This document shows positions 18,921 through 27,885 of a DNA stretch of 64,000 nucleotides, one piece after another. The notes beneath the pieces were generated by a model that did no database searches, had not been told where the DNA came from, and was given only the letters and a program-made list of their open reading frames with translations. The stretch's first letter is position 1. Each line of letters starts with the position of its first letter. A program made the position numbers and the translations under genes. Source of the stretch: an uncultured Pelagibacteraceae bacterium (GTDB lineage: Bacteria; Pseudomonadota; Alphaproteobacteria; Pelagibacterales; Pelagibacteraceae); contig CACOKN010000001.1 in NCBI GenBank assembly GCA_902627805.1, forward strand, positions 124,001 through 188,000, given 5' to 3'.

Positions 18921-20321
18921 ATGACTGATCAGTTAGCAGCTCTCACGACCATATTTACAGAGTTTTACTACTGGGTAACAGTGGTGCTGATGTTTTTAAT
19001 TCACGTCGGTTTCTGTATGTATGAAGTTGGAGCTTCTCGATACAAACACCATCAACATACCTTAATGAAAAACACAATGCTGATACCATTAGTAACAGTA
19101 ACTTGGTTTTTATTTGGTTGGTGGATTTATTGGGCTTTTCCAACAGGACCTGGATTAGCACCATCAATAATGAATGAAAGCAGTGCATTGATTACCGATG
19201 ACTCAGCTTTTAGTTCTAAATTTTACGTAGCAACAAGTCAATTAATGGCTGTCAACTTAGGGGATCACATTTCGGGTGTTTTCTGGGCTGCATTCTTATT
19301 ATTTTCTTGGACTGCTGCATCTATCGTTTCAGGAGCAATTATTGAAAGGATAACAACTTTTGCATTTGGAATTTTAGCAATTGCAATTGGTTCTGTTTTC
19401 TGGGTAATTGATGCTGCTTGGGGATGGCACTTCGATGGATGGATGTTAAAACTTTTAGGATATCATGACGCTTATGCATCAGGAGTAATTCACGCAATTG
19501 CAGGTGGATTTGCTTTAGGAGTTCTAATGGTTTTAGGACCGAGAATTGGAAAATTCTCATCAAGTGGTGAACCAAGAAATATTGGACCAAGAAATCCTTG
19601 GCTAGTAACAATTGGATTGTTTCTAATTTATACTGGCTTTTGGGGATTCTATGCGGCATGTAATATACCGATATTTGATCTTGGACCTGAGTACGGTATG
19701 GAAGGTATATCATATTGGACAGCAACAAACATTTATGTAACGCCTACTACACTAAGTGGTATTACTTTTAACTTCTTGATGTCATTATCAGGAGGCTTAT
19801 TAGCTGGATACTGGATTGCTAAAGGAGATCCTTTCTGGACTTACTCTAGCGGTCTAGCAGGTATCATATGTGCTTCAGCTGGAAATGATTTATATCATCC
19901 AATTCAAGCAATGATCATTGGAATGATCGGTGTTGTAATTTCATACAAGCTTCATTATTGGGTTGAACGTAAGTTCAAAATTGATGATGCAGTTGGTGCA
20001 GTTGCAGTACATGGTTATGCTGGATTTATAGGTCTAGTAATTTGTGGATTTGTCTTAAATGGTTACCCAGCATCTGGATACAGTGTTGGAGCTATGTGGG
20101 ATGGAACTACTTATGCTTCTATTAACCCATTAGGACAATTTCTAGGGGCACTAATAATGTTCGTGGTTCTTGGACTGATACCAGGTTATGTCATAGCTAA
20201 AGTTTTACACGGAATGGGTAAACTTAGAATTCCGCGTGAAGTTGAAATAGCTGGACTTGACTATGAAATAATGGAGACTGCTAAATCAGATGAAAAAGCA
20301 GTTGCGTCCGCAACCAGGTAA
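18921..20321 (+). CDS. amt: Ammonium transporter (Amt/Rh family)
   Basis: 466 aa, about 11 TM segments; AHAIAGG-like GVIHAIAGGFALG, DDAVGAVAVHGYAGFIG. Confidence 0.85.
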   Translation: MTDQLAALTTIFTEFYYWVTVVLMFLIHVGFCMYEVGASRYKHHQHTLMKNTMLIPLVTVTWFLFGWWIYWAFPTGPGLAPSIMNESSALITDDSAFSSKFYVATSQLMAVNLGDHISGVFWAAFLLFSWTAASIVSGAIIERITTFAFGILAIAIGSVFWVIDAAWGWHFDGWMLKLLGYHDAYASGVIHAIAGGFALGVLMVLGPRIGKFSSSGEPRNIGPRNPWLVTIGLFLIYTGFWGFYAACNIPIFDLGPEYGMEGISYWTATNIYVTPTTLSGITFNFLMSLSGGLLAGYWIAKGDPFWTYSSGLAGIICASAGNDLYHPIQAMIIGMIGVVISYKLHYWVERKFKIDDAVGAVAVHGYAGFIGLVICGFVLNGYPASGYSVGAMWDGTTYASINPLGQFLGALIMFVVLGLIPGYVIAKVLHGMGKLRIPREVEIAGLDYEIMETAKSDEKAVASATR

Positions 20322-20332
20322 AGGAGGAAAAT

Positions 20333-20563
20333 ATGGCGACAGTTACAAACTGGATTGATCACCTAAACAAGCCTGCAGATCAAGTTGCAGGTGCTGTTTA
20401 TCCTGGTGCCGGATCTAGTGAAGGCTTACTAGTAATACTTGCTATAATTTTATGGGTAGGTTGGCATGTGTTAACCTCAAGATCTGAAAGCGAAGAGCTT
20501 GAAAGATTAGCGAGGAAAAGACATGGTGCAAACGACCACAAAAGCAATATTACTGATTGGTAA
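20333..20563 (+). CDS. Small single-TM protein downstream of amt
   Basis: 76 aa; AGGAGG-like RBS (aaaggaggaaaatATG); TM GLLVILAIILWVGWHVL. Confidence 0.65.
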   Translation: MATVTNWIDHLNKPADQVAGAVYPGAGSSEGLLVILAIILWVGWHVLTSRSESEELERLARKRHGANDHKSNITDW

Positions 20564-20578
20564 TACAAACTAAAATTT

Positions 20579-20610
20579 GGGCGCTACATTTATTTGTAGC
20601 GCCCTTTTTA
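20579..20610 (+). terminator. Intrinsic terminator after amt operon
   Basis: Perfect 10-bp GC-rich stem GGGCGCTACA-TTTATT-TGTAGCGCCC followed by TTTTT. Confidence 0.9.
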
Positions 20611-20625
20611 ATCTAAAAAATCAAA

Positions 20626-20781
20626 ATGTCTGACGAAAATAATAATGAGGAATTAAGGCCAAGAAAGATGCGTGGTGTAGCTTTTCCGAAAGCTAAATAT
20701 GGAGCAATACTTGCGGTCATATTAATCATTGTTGTAAATCTAATTTACTATAAAGATTTTTTAATATCTCTTTTTAAGTAG
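20626..20781 (+). CDS. 51-aa single-TM protein (not in supplied ORF track)
   Basis: Hand translation MSDENNNEELRPRKMRGVAFPKAKYGAILAVILIIVVNLIYYKDFLISLFK, stop 20779-20781, ends 7 nt before the next gene. Confidence 0.6.
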   Translation: MSDENNNEELRPRKMRGVAFPKAKYGAILAVILIIVVNLIYYKDFLISLFK

Positions 20782-20788
20782 AAATATC

Positions 20789-21673
20789 ATGTGTGGAATT
20801 GTTGGAATTTATTTAAAAAATGAAAAGTTAAACAACTCTCTTGGATCATTGTTGGCTGAGATGCTAATTAATATGGGTTCTCGCGGTCCTGATAGTGCTG
20901 GTTTTGCAATTTATAATAATGAAAAAGGAGAAAAATTAAAATATTCAATATGTATCAATAATTTAGATTATGAAAATTTTAAAAAAGAATTAAGTGAATA
21001 TTTAGATGATGCTGATATTAGAAAGAATTCAGATCATGTTATTTTAAAAACAAAAAAGAAAGCAAACGATGTTTTAAAAATATTAAAAGATCATTTCAAA
21101 AACACGTCTCTTGTCGGTTATGGAAAATCAATTGAAATATTTAAACAAGTTGGAAGCCCAAATGATGTAGTTAAAAAATTTAATCTTAATAAATATTCTG
21201 GAACACATGCAATAGGTCATACACGAATGGCAACTGAAAGTGCTATTACTACAGATGGCTCACACCCCTACTCTACTGGAGAAGATGAATGTTTGGTTCA
21301 TAATGGATCTTTGTCTAATCATAATAACCTTAGAAGAAAATTAAAAAAAAAGGGTATTAATTTTGACTCTGAAAATGATACAGAGGTTGCTGCGGGATAC
21401 ATTTCAAATCATTTAGCTAATAAAAAAAATTTAAAAGAAACTTTAAATGATGGTCTGAGAGATTTAGATGGTTTTTATACCTTTATTACTGGCACAAGAA
21501 ATGGCTTTGCAGTCCTTCGTGATGAAATTGCATGTAAACCAGCAGTAATAGCTGAAACCAAAGACTATGTTGCTATAGCATCTGAATTTCAAGCTATGGC
21601 TCACTTACCAGGAGTGAATAATGCAAAAATTTTTGAGCCAGAACCTGGCGTAGTTTATTCATGGGGTAGTTAA
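20789..21673 (+). CDS. mgsA: Class II glutamine amidotransferase domain protein, MgsA-like (copy B)
   Basis: 294 aa; MCGIVGIYLKN, GTHAIGHTRMATES, CLVHNGSLSNH. Confidence 0.8.
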   Translation: MCGIVGIYLKNEKLNNSLGSLLAEMLINMGSRGPDSAGFAIYNNEKGEKLKYSICINNLDYENFKKELSEYLDDADIRKNSDHVILKTKKKANDVLKILKDHFKNTSLVGYGKSIEIFKQVGSPNDVVKKFNLNKYSGTHAIGHTRMATESAITTDGSHPYSTGEDECLVHNGSLSNHNNLRRKLKKKGINFDSENDTEVAAGYISNHLANKKNLKETLNDGLRDLDGFYTFITGTRNGFAVLRDEIACKPAVIAETKDYVAIASEFQAMAHLPGVNNAKIFEPEPGVVYSWGS

Positions 21674-22350
21674 TGGAACTAGATTTAAAAAAACTCAAAC
21701 TTAGAAATGTAAATGACACTTTACAAAATTTGGACAGAAAGAAAAATGAAAGAGATTTTACAATAATCAATCCTGAGGGAAATCATGCAGTATGCGCAGG
21801 TTTAAATAAGGAAATGAATGTAACTATTAAAGGTCATGTAGGATATTATTGTGCTGGAATGAATCAAAAAGCAAACATTACTATTGAAGGTAATGTTGGT
21901 ACAGGTGTGGCAGAAAACATGATGTCCGGGAAAGTTCATGTAAAAGGAAACGCATCACAATCTGCCGGTGCAACTGCCCATGGGGGACTTTTAATTATTG
22001 ACGGAGATGCTAGCTCAAGATGTGGAATTTCTATGAAAGGAGTTGATATAGTAGTAAAAGGTTCAGTTGGTCATATGTCTGGTTTTATGTCTCAATCTGG
22101 AAATTTAATTGTTTGTGGTGATGCTGGTGAGGCATTAGGAGACAGTTTATATGAAACAAATATCTATATCAGGGGTAAAGTTAAGTCATTAGGTGCTGAT
22201 TGTATTGAAAAAAAAATGGATAAAAAACACTTAAATAAATTAAAAAAGTTTTTAAAAGATGCTGAAATCAAAAATTTTAAAGCTGAAAGCTTTAAAAGAT
22301 ATGGATCAGCAAGAAAATTATATAATTTCAAAATTGACAATAGTTATTAA
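21673..22350 (+). CDS. mgsB: GXGXG domain protein, MgsB-like (copy B)
   Basis: 225 aa; Gly-rich repeats GHVGYYCAGMNQKANITIEGNVGTGVAENMMSGKVHVKGNASQSAGATAHGG. Confidence 0.8.
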   Translation: MELDLKKLKLRNVNDTLQNLDRKKNERDFTIINPEGNHAVCAGLNKEMNVTIKGHVGYYCAGMNQKANITIEGNVGTGVAENMMSGKVHVKGNASQSAGATAHGGLLIIDGDASSRCGISMKGVDIVVKGSVGHMSGFMSQSGNLIVCGDAGEALGDSLYETNIYIRGKVKSLGADCIEKKMDKKHLNKLKKFLKDAEIKNFKAESFKRYGSARKLYNFKIDNSY

Positions 22351-22352
22351 TA

Positions 22353-23681
22353 ATGAAGAAAAAAATTAAAACCCACCCACGACAATCCTGGACTTTTGAT
22401 GAATACACAAATTCAGAAATAAGACGAGCTGCAGCTACTGGTATCTATGATATAAGAGGAGGTGGTTCAAAAAGAAAGTTACCACACTTTGATGATTTGT
22501 TATTTTTAGGAGCATCAATGTCTAGATACCCTTTAGAAGGGTATAGAGAAAAGTGTACAACAAATGTTACTCTAGGCACTAAATATGCAAAAAAGCCTTT
22601 GAAACTAGATATACCCATTACTATTGCAGGTATGAGTTTTGGTGCTTTATCTGGACCTGCTAAAGAAGCTTTAGGCAGAGGTGCAAGTGCTGCAGGTACT
22701 TCAACAACCACTGGAGATGGTGGTATGACTCCTGAAGAAAGAGGTCAATCTAAATATCTGGTTTATCAATTGTTACCCTCAAGATATGGAATGAATCCAG
22801 ATGACTTGAGGAAAGCTGATGCAATAGAAGTAGTTATTGGTCAAGGAGCAAAACCAGGTGGTGGTGGAATGTTATTGGGCCAAAAAATAAATGATCGTGT
22901 TGCTCAAATGAGAACATTGCCAAAAGGTGTTGATCAAAGATCTGCCTGTAGACATCCAGATTGGACAGGTCCAGATGATTTAAAAATTAAAATATTAGAG
23001 TTAAGAGAAATTACAAAATGGCAAGTTCCAATATTTATTAAAATTGCAGGTGCTAGACCTTATTACGATACTGCCTTAGCTGTTAAAGCAGGAGCTGATG
23101 TCGTTGTGCTTGATGGGATGCAAGGAGGTACTGCAGCAACTCAAGAAGTTTTTATTGAAAATGTCGGACAACCTACATTGGCTTGTATTAGACCAGCAGT
23201 AGATGCGTTGCAAGATTTGGATGCTCATAGAGAAGTACAGCTTGTAATTTCAGGAGGAATAAGAAATGGTGCTGATGTTGCTAAGGCACTTGCGCTTGGA
23301 GCAGATGCTGTTTCTATTGGAAGTGCAGCAATGATTGCAATTGGAGATAATGATCCAAAATGGGAAAAAGACTATAATAAACTTGGTACAACATCGGGAG
23401 CTTATGATGATTGGCACGAAGGTAACGACCCTGCAGGCATATCAACTCAAAATCCAAAATTAATGAAAAGATTAGATCCTGTTAAAGCTGGAAAAAAACT
23501 CACAAATTACTTAAAAGTAATGACATTAGAAGCTCAAACACTTGCAAGAGCTTGTGGAAAAAATAGCCTACATAACTTAGAACCAGAAGATTTATGCGCT
23601 TTAACTGTTGAAGCTGCTGCAATGGCGAGAGTTCCATTGGCTGGAAGCAATTGGATACCAGGAATTAAAGAAAAAAAATGA
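22353..23681 (+). CDS. mgsC: Glutamate synthase FMN-binding domain protein, MgsC-like (copy B), lacking Fe-S cysteines
   Basis: 442 aa; GMSFGALSGPAK, LDGMQGGTAATQ, GGIRNGADVAKALALGADAVSIG; the region equivalent to CxxCxxxxCPVG reads YDDWHEGNDPAGISTQNP. Confidence 0.82.
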   Translation: MKKKIKTHPRQSWTFDEYTNSEIRRAAATGIYDIRGGGSKRKLPHFDDLLFLGASMSRYPLEGYREKCTTNVTLGTKYAKKPLKLDIPITIAGMSFGALSGPAKEALGRGASAAGTSTTTGDGGMTPEERGQSKYLVYQLLPSRYGMNPDDLRKADAIEVVIGQGAKPGGGGMLLGQKINDRVAQMRTLPKGVDQRSACRHPDWTGPDDLKIKILELREITKWQVPIFIKIAGARPYYDTALAVKAGADVVVLDGMQGGTAATQEVFIENVGQPTLACIRPAVDALQDLDAHREVQLVISGGIRNGADVAKALALGADAVSIGSAAMIAIGDNDPKWEKDYNKLGTTSGAYDDWHEGNDPAGISTQNPKLMKRLDPVKAGKKLTNYLKVMTLEAQTLARACGKNSLHNLEPEDLCALTVEAAAMARVPLAGSNWIPGIKEKK

Positions 23682-23715
23682 TTGATACGTGTCTTTTAAA
23701 TAAATAAGATTAAGG

Positions 23716-25041
23716 ATGCCTAAAAACCTAGCTCAAATAGCAAAATCAAAAAAAATAAAATATTTTTTAATAAGTTTTGTCGATTTGTTTGGGTCACTAA
23801 GATCAAAACTTGTACCAGCTCAAGCTATTGGTGAAATGCAAAAAAATGGAGCTGGATTTGCTGGATTTGCAACTTGGCTTGATATGACTCCAGCTGATAG
23901 TGATATGTTTGGTATTCCAGATCCTGACAGTTTAATTCAATTACCATGGAATAAAGAAGTTGGTTGGTTAGCATCTGATCTTTGGATGAATGGTAAACCA
24001 GTAGAAGCTTCACCACGAGTAATGTTAAAAAAACAAATTAAAGAACTTGCAAAAAAAGGCTTAGTAATGAAATCAGGAGTGGAATGTGAATATTTTTTAA
24101 TTTCAGCTGATGGAAAATCAATTGCAGACTCAAGAGATATACAATCTAAACCATGTTACGATCAATCTGCATTAATGAGAAGATATGATCTTATTAAAGA
24201 GATTTGTGACTGCATGATCGAAATGGGATGGGGTCCTTACCAAAATGATCATGAAGATGCAAACGGACAATTTGAAATGAATTGGGACTATTCAGATAGT
24301 TTAACAACAGCTGATAGACATACCTTCTTTAAATATATGGTTAAAACTCTTGCCGAAAAACACGGATTAAGAGCAACGTTTATGCCAAAACCATTTCAAA
24401 ATTTGACTGGTAATGGCTGTCACGCGCATGTCTCAGTTTGGCAGGGAAAAAAGAATAAATTTTTAGATCAATCAGATAAATTGGGTTTAAGTAAAATGGC
24501 ATATAATTTCCTAGGAGGAGTAATCAAAAATGCTTCCTCATTATCTGCATTTTTTAATCCGACTATTAATAGTTATAGAAGAATTAATGCTCCACCTACA
24601 AAATCTGGAGCAACCTGGTCTCCTAGTAGCATTTCATACACAGGCAATAATAGAACTCACATGATCAGAATTCCAGATCCTGGTAGATTTGAATTAAGAT
24701 TGATGGATGGATCTGCTAATCCGTATTTATTACAAGCAGGAGTTTTAGCTGCCGGACTTCATGGTTTAAAAAATAAGATTAATCCAGGAAAACCTTTGCA
24801 TTGCAACATGTACACGGACTATAAAAAATATCCTAATCTTCCTAAACTTCCAAATGAATTAAAACAATCCCTGGATCAATTAAAAAAAAACAAGGAGATG
24901 AACAAAAGCTTTGGCAAAGAAACTATCAATAGTTTTGTTAAACTACGAACTTCAGAAATTAAAGAATTTAATAGGAAAGAAAAATTTAATAAGTCAAAAC
25001 CCGTCACTAAATGGGAAAGTCAAAATACTTTAGACTGCTAA
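23716..25041 (+). CDS. gmaS: Type III glutamine synthetase-like protein, probable gamma-glutamylmethylamide synthetase (copy B)
   Basis: 441 aa; GVECEYFLI, NDHEDANGQFEMNW, NGCHAHVSVW, NNRTHMIRIPDPGRFELRLMDGSANPYL; follows mgsABC-like genes. Confidence 0.82.
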   Translation: MPKNLAQIAKSKKIKYFLISFVDLFGSLRSKLVPAQAIGEMQKNGAGFAGFATWLDMTPADSDMFGIPDPDSLIQLPWNKEVGWLASDLWMNGKPVEASPRVMLKKQIKELAKKGLVMKSGVECEYFLISADGKSIADSRDIQSKPCYDQSALMRRYDLIKEICDCMIEMGWGPYQNDHEDANGQFEMNWDYSDSLTTADRHTFFKYMVKTLAEKHGLRATFMPKPFQNLTGNGCHAHVSVWQGKKNKFLDQSDKLGLSKMAYNFLGGVIKNASSLSAFFNPTINSYRRINAPPTKSGATWSPSSISYTGNNRTHMIRIPDPGRFELRLMDGSANPYLLQAGVLAAGLHGLKNKINPGKPLHCNMYTDYKKYPNLPKLPNELKQSLDQLKKNKEMNKSFGKETINSFVKLRTSEIKEFNRKEKFNKSKPVTKWESQNTLDC

Positions 25042-25042
25042 A

Positions 25043-26155
25043 GTGAATTGGAAACTCACGAAATTTCAAATCAACGATAATTTTAAATTTAAGAGGAATC
25101 ATGTCCTTAAATATTTGCCTGCAGCATTGCTTGCTAATGCCTTTAAATCAGTTTCTAAATGGAGAAGTTATAAGGCCACCCCCCTTTTAAAACTTAATAA
25201 ACTTCAAAGAAATTTAGATCTCAAAAATATCTTCTATAAAGATGAATCTAAGAGGTTTCATTTAAAGTCTTTTAAAGCTTTGGGTGGCGCGTATGCGGTA
25301 GAAAAAATATCTAAAGGAAAAAAGAATATTACTATCTCTTCAGCAACAGCTGGTAATCACGGAAGATCAGTTGCTTGGGGTGCAAAAAGATTAAAACTTA
25401 AATGTAAAATTTTTGTAAGCCAATATGTTAGTGAAACAAGGGTAAAGGAAATAAAAAAGTTTGGTGCTCAAGTTATAAGAGTCAAAGGAGATTATGAGGA
25501 CTCTCTCAAGGAATGTCAAAAATTATCAAAAAAGAATAATTGGAAAATTGTCCAAGATGTATCAACAAAAGATTATAAGTATATTCCTCAACTTACTATG
25601 GCAGGATATTCAATCATGATTAAAGAAATTTCTAAGCAGACTAATCAATATATAACTCATATATTTCTTCAAGCAGGTGTTGGAGGATTAGCAGCTGGTT
25701 TGGTTGGTGGAGTAGCAAAATATTTTAAAAGAATACCAAAAATTATAATTGTCGAACCTGATCAAGCAGATTGTGTGCTGCAAAGTGTAAAAAGCAATAG
25801 ACTAAAAAAGATCAGAATTAAAAAAGAGAGTATTATGGGTGGAATGTCGTGTAATGAGATGTCTCTAGTACCCTGGCAAATATTAAAAAATGCTAGCAAT
25901 TGTTGTGTCTCAATCTCAGATAAAAATATTGCAAAAACTATAGCTGGCTTAAAAGATAAAAAGTTTAGCAAGACTTCTATTACAGGTGGTGAATGTGCAG
26001 CTCCAGGTGTTATCGCTTTAATAGGAATATGTAACAATATCAAAGCTAAAAAATTCCTTAATCTCAATGAAAACTCAAATATTCTAGTTATTGGATGCGA
26101 AGGAAATGCAGATGTAAAACTTTACAAACAACTGCTATCTAAGGGCAGAAAATAA
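25043..26155 (+). CDS. PLP-dependent ammonia-lyase/threonine dehydratase family (diaminopropionate ammonia-lyase-like)
   Basis: 370 aa, GTG start; KSFKALGGAYAV PLP-Lys motif, SATAGNHGRSVAWGA, GGLAAGLVGGVA. Confidence 0.75.
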   Translation: MNWKLTKFQINDNFKFKRNHVLKYLPAALLANAFKSVSKWRSYKATPLLKLNKLQRNLDLKNIFYKDESKRFHLKSFKALGGAYAVEKISKGKKNITISSATAGNHGRSVAWGAKRLKLKCKIFVSQYVSETRVKEIKKFGAQVIRVKGDYEDSLKECQKLSKKNNWKIVQDVSTKDYKYIPQLTMAGYSIMIKEISKQTNQYITHIFLQAGVGGLAAGLVGGVAKYFKRIPKIIIVEPDQADCVLQSVKSNRLKKIRIKKESIMGGMSCNEMSLVPWQILKNASNCCVSISDKNIAKTIAGLKDKKFSKTSITGGECAAPGVIALIGICNNIKAKKFLNLNENSNILVIGCEGNADVKLYKQLLSKGRK

Positions 26156-26164
26156 AAAATTTCT

Positions 26165-27586
26165 ATGACAAAAAATGCTATTACTTGGATAAGAGAAGAT
26201 TTTAGGATTGAGCATAACCCAGCTCTTTCTTATGCTACACAAAATCATGACAATGTTGCTGCTTTATATATATATAATAAAGTAGACTTTGATAATAAAA
26301 GAGAAGCACAAAAATGGTGGCTTTCAAAATCTTTGGAAGTATTTCAATCAGAATTATTAAAATATAAGATTAATCTTCAGATATTAGAAGGTGATGAATT
26401 AGAAGTTTTTTCTAAAATAAAAAGAAAAGACGATGTTTCGATATATTGGAACAAAATTTATGAGCCTGATGTAATTGCCAAAGGAAAGAAAATCAGAGAT
26501 ATTTTTATTAAAAATGAAATCGAATTTAAGTACTTCAAAGGAAATATTTTAAATGAATTTCAAGAAGTAACTAAAAATGATGGAACTCCATTTAAAGTAT
26601 TTACCCCATTTTGGAGAAATGCTGAGCAAAAATTTTTAGGCTTGCCTCCAAGTAAAAATTACGTCGTTAAGAAAAAAATAAAAACTTTCTCCTTGTTTAA
26701 AAATTCTATTGAACCAACAAAAATTCTACCAAAAAAAAACTGGTACAAAAAATTCGAAAATTATTGGAGTGTATCTGAAAATGACTCGAAAAAAATTCTT
26801 AATAATTTAATTGAGAATAAAATAAAAGATTATGGAACCGCTAGAGACTATCCATCTATTGAAGGTACCTCAAAATTATCACCCTACATAAAGCATGGAC
26901 AAATTCATGTAAATACAATTTGGAATAAGTGTAAAGAGATGAAATCTAAAGGGATTGGATATAGAAAATATATCAACGAATTAGGATGGAGAGAATTTTC
27001 ACATAGTTTAATAAATTATTTTCCAGAGTTCTTAAAAGGTAACTTTAGAAAAGAATTTGATAAGTTTCCTTGGGTAAAAAATGAAAAATTTTTAAAAGCT
27101 TGGAAGTCAGGTATGACAGGTTATCCAATAGTTGATGCTGGAATGAGAGAGCTTTATGAAACTGGATGGATGCATAATAGAATAAGAATGGTGGTTGGAT
27201 CTTTTTTGGTTAAACATTTGAGAATTAATTGGACTGAAGGAGAAAAGCATTTTCGAAACTGCTTACTTGATTTTAACAAAGCTAATAATGTTGCTCAATG
27301 GCAATGGGTTGCTGGCTGTGGCGCGGATGCAGCACCTTATTTCAGAATATTTAATCCTATCCTTCAAGGAGAAAAATTTGATAAAGAAGGAAAATATGTA
27401 AAAAAATGGGTACCAGAATTAAATAAAGTCCCACAAAAATTTATTCACAAACCTTGGGAAATGGAAACTAAATATCAAGAAGCAATCAATACAATCATAG
27501 GAAAAAATTATCCTAAGCCAATAGTTATCCACGAAGAAGCACGTACTTCTGCCCTTAAAGCTTTTCAAAGCTTAAAGAAGAAATAG
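26165..27586 (+). CDS. phrB: Deoxyribodipyrimidine photolyase
   Basis: 473 aa; ITWIREDFRIEHNPAL, GRTGYP-like GMTGYPIVDAGMRELYETGWMHNRIRM, WQWVAGCGADAAPYFRIFNP. Confidence 0.92.
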   Translation: MTKNAITWIREDFRIEHNPALSYATQNHDNVAALYIYNKVDFDNKREAQKWWLSKSLEVFQSELLKYKINLQILEGDELEVFSKIKRKDDVSIYWNKIYEPDVIAKGKKIRDIFIKNEIEFKYFKGNILNEFQEVTKNDGTPFKVFTPFWRNAEQKFLGLPPSKNYVVKKKIKTFSLFKNSIEPTKILPKKNWYKKFENYWSVSENDSKKILNNLIENKIKDYGTARDYPSIEGTSKLSPYIKHGQIHVNTIWNKCKEMKSKGIGYRKYINELGWREFSHSLINYFPEFLKGNFRKEFDKFPWVKNEKFLKAWKSGMTGYPIVDAGMRELYETGWMHNRIRMVVGSFLVKHLRINWTEGEKHFRNCLLDFNKANNVAQWQWVAGCGADAAPYFRIFNPILQGEKFDKEGKYVKKWVPELNKVPQKFIHKPWEMETKYQEAINTIIGKNYPKPIVIHEEARTSALKAFQSLKKK

Positions 27587-27615
27587 ATATCTTCTAATAA
27601 ATTTTTACGAATTAC

Positions 27616-27798
27616 TTATGCTTTTTGTTGAGAGCAAACATCCTTTATTACTGGAACATTTGCACAATCATTGCATTTAGTTTGTTGAACTATGCAACCA
27701 TTGTCAAGAAGCTTTACATCAACGACTTTATCACACTTAGAACATATTGATGTAATTGTTAATCCGCATTTTTTACAACTATAGTTTTGTGTCTCCAT
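27616..27798 (-). CDS. Small Cys-rich (zinc-ribbon/metal-binding) protein
   Basis: 60 aa with eight Cys: CKKC, CSKC, C, CNDC, C; palindromic Fur-like box 45 nt upstream. Confidence 0.65.
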   Translation of the reverse strand: METQNYSCKKCGLTITSICSKCDKVVDVKLLDNGCIVQQTKCNDCANVPVIKDVCSQQKA

Positions 27799-27842
27799 AA
27801 CAAAACCTTAAACTTTTTGTAAAAATATACAATTAAATTGCG

Positions 27843-27863
27843 TGTGAATGATAATCATTCACA
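27843..27863. promoter_or_regulatory. Fur-box-like palindrome upstream of Cys-rich gene
   Basis: TGTGAATGATAATCATTCACA is a perfect 21-bp palindrome containing the GATAATCATT core of classical Fur boxes. Confidence 0.75.
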
Positions 27864-27885
27864 ATTTTTTTCCAATAAAAAAAAA

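Noticed and set aside
19339-19728. 129-aa minus-strand ORF
   Set aside because: Antisense to amt; Leu/Gln-rich nonsense translation.
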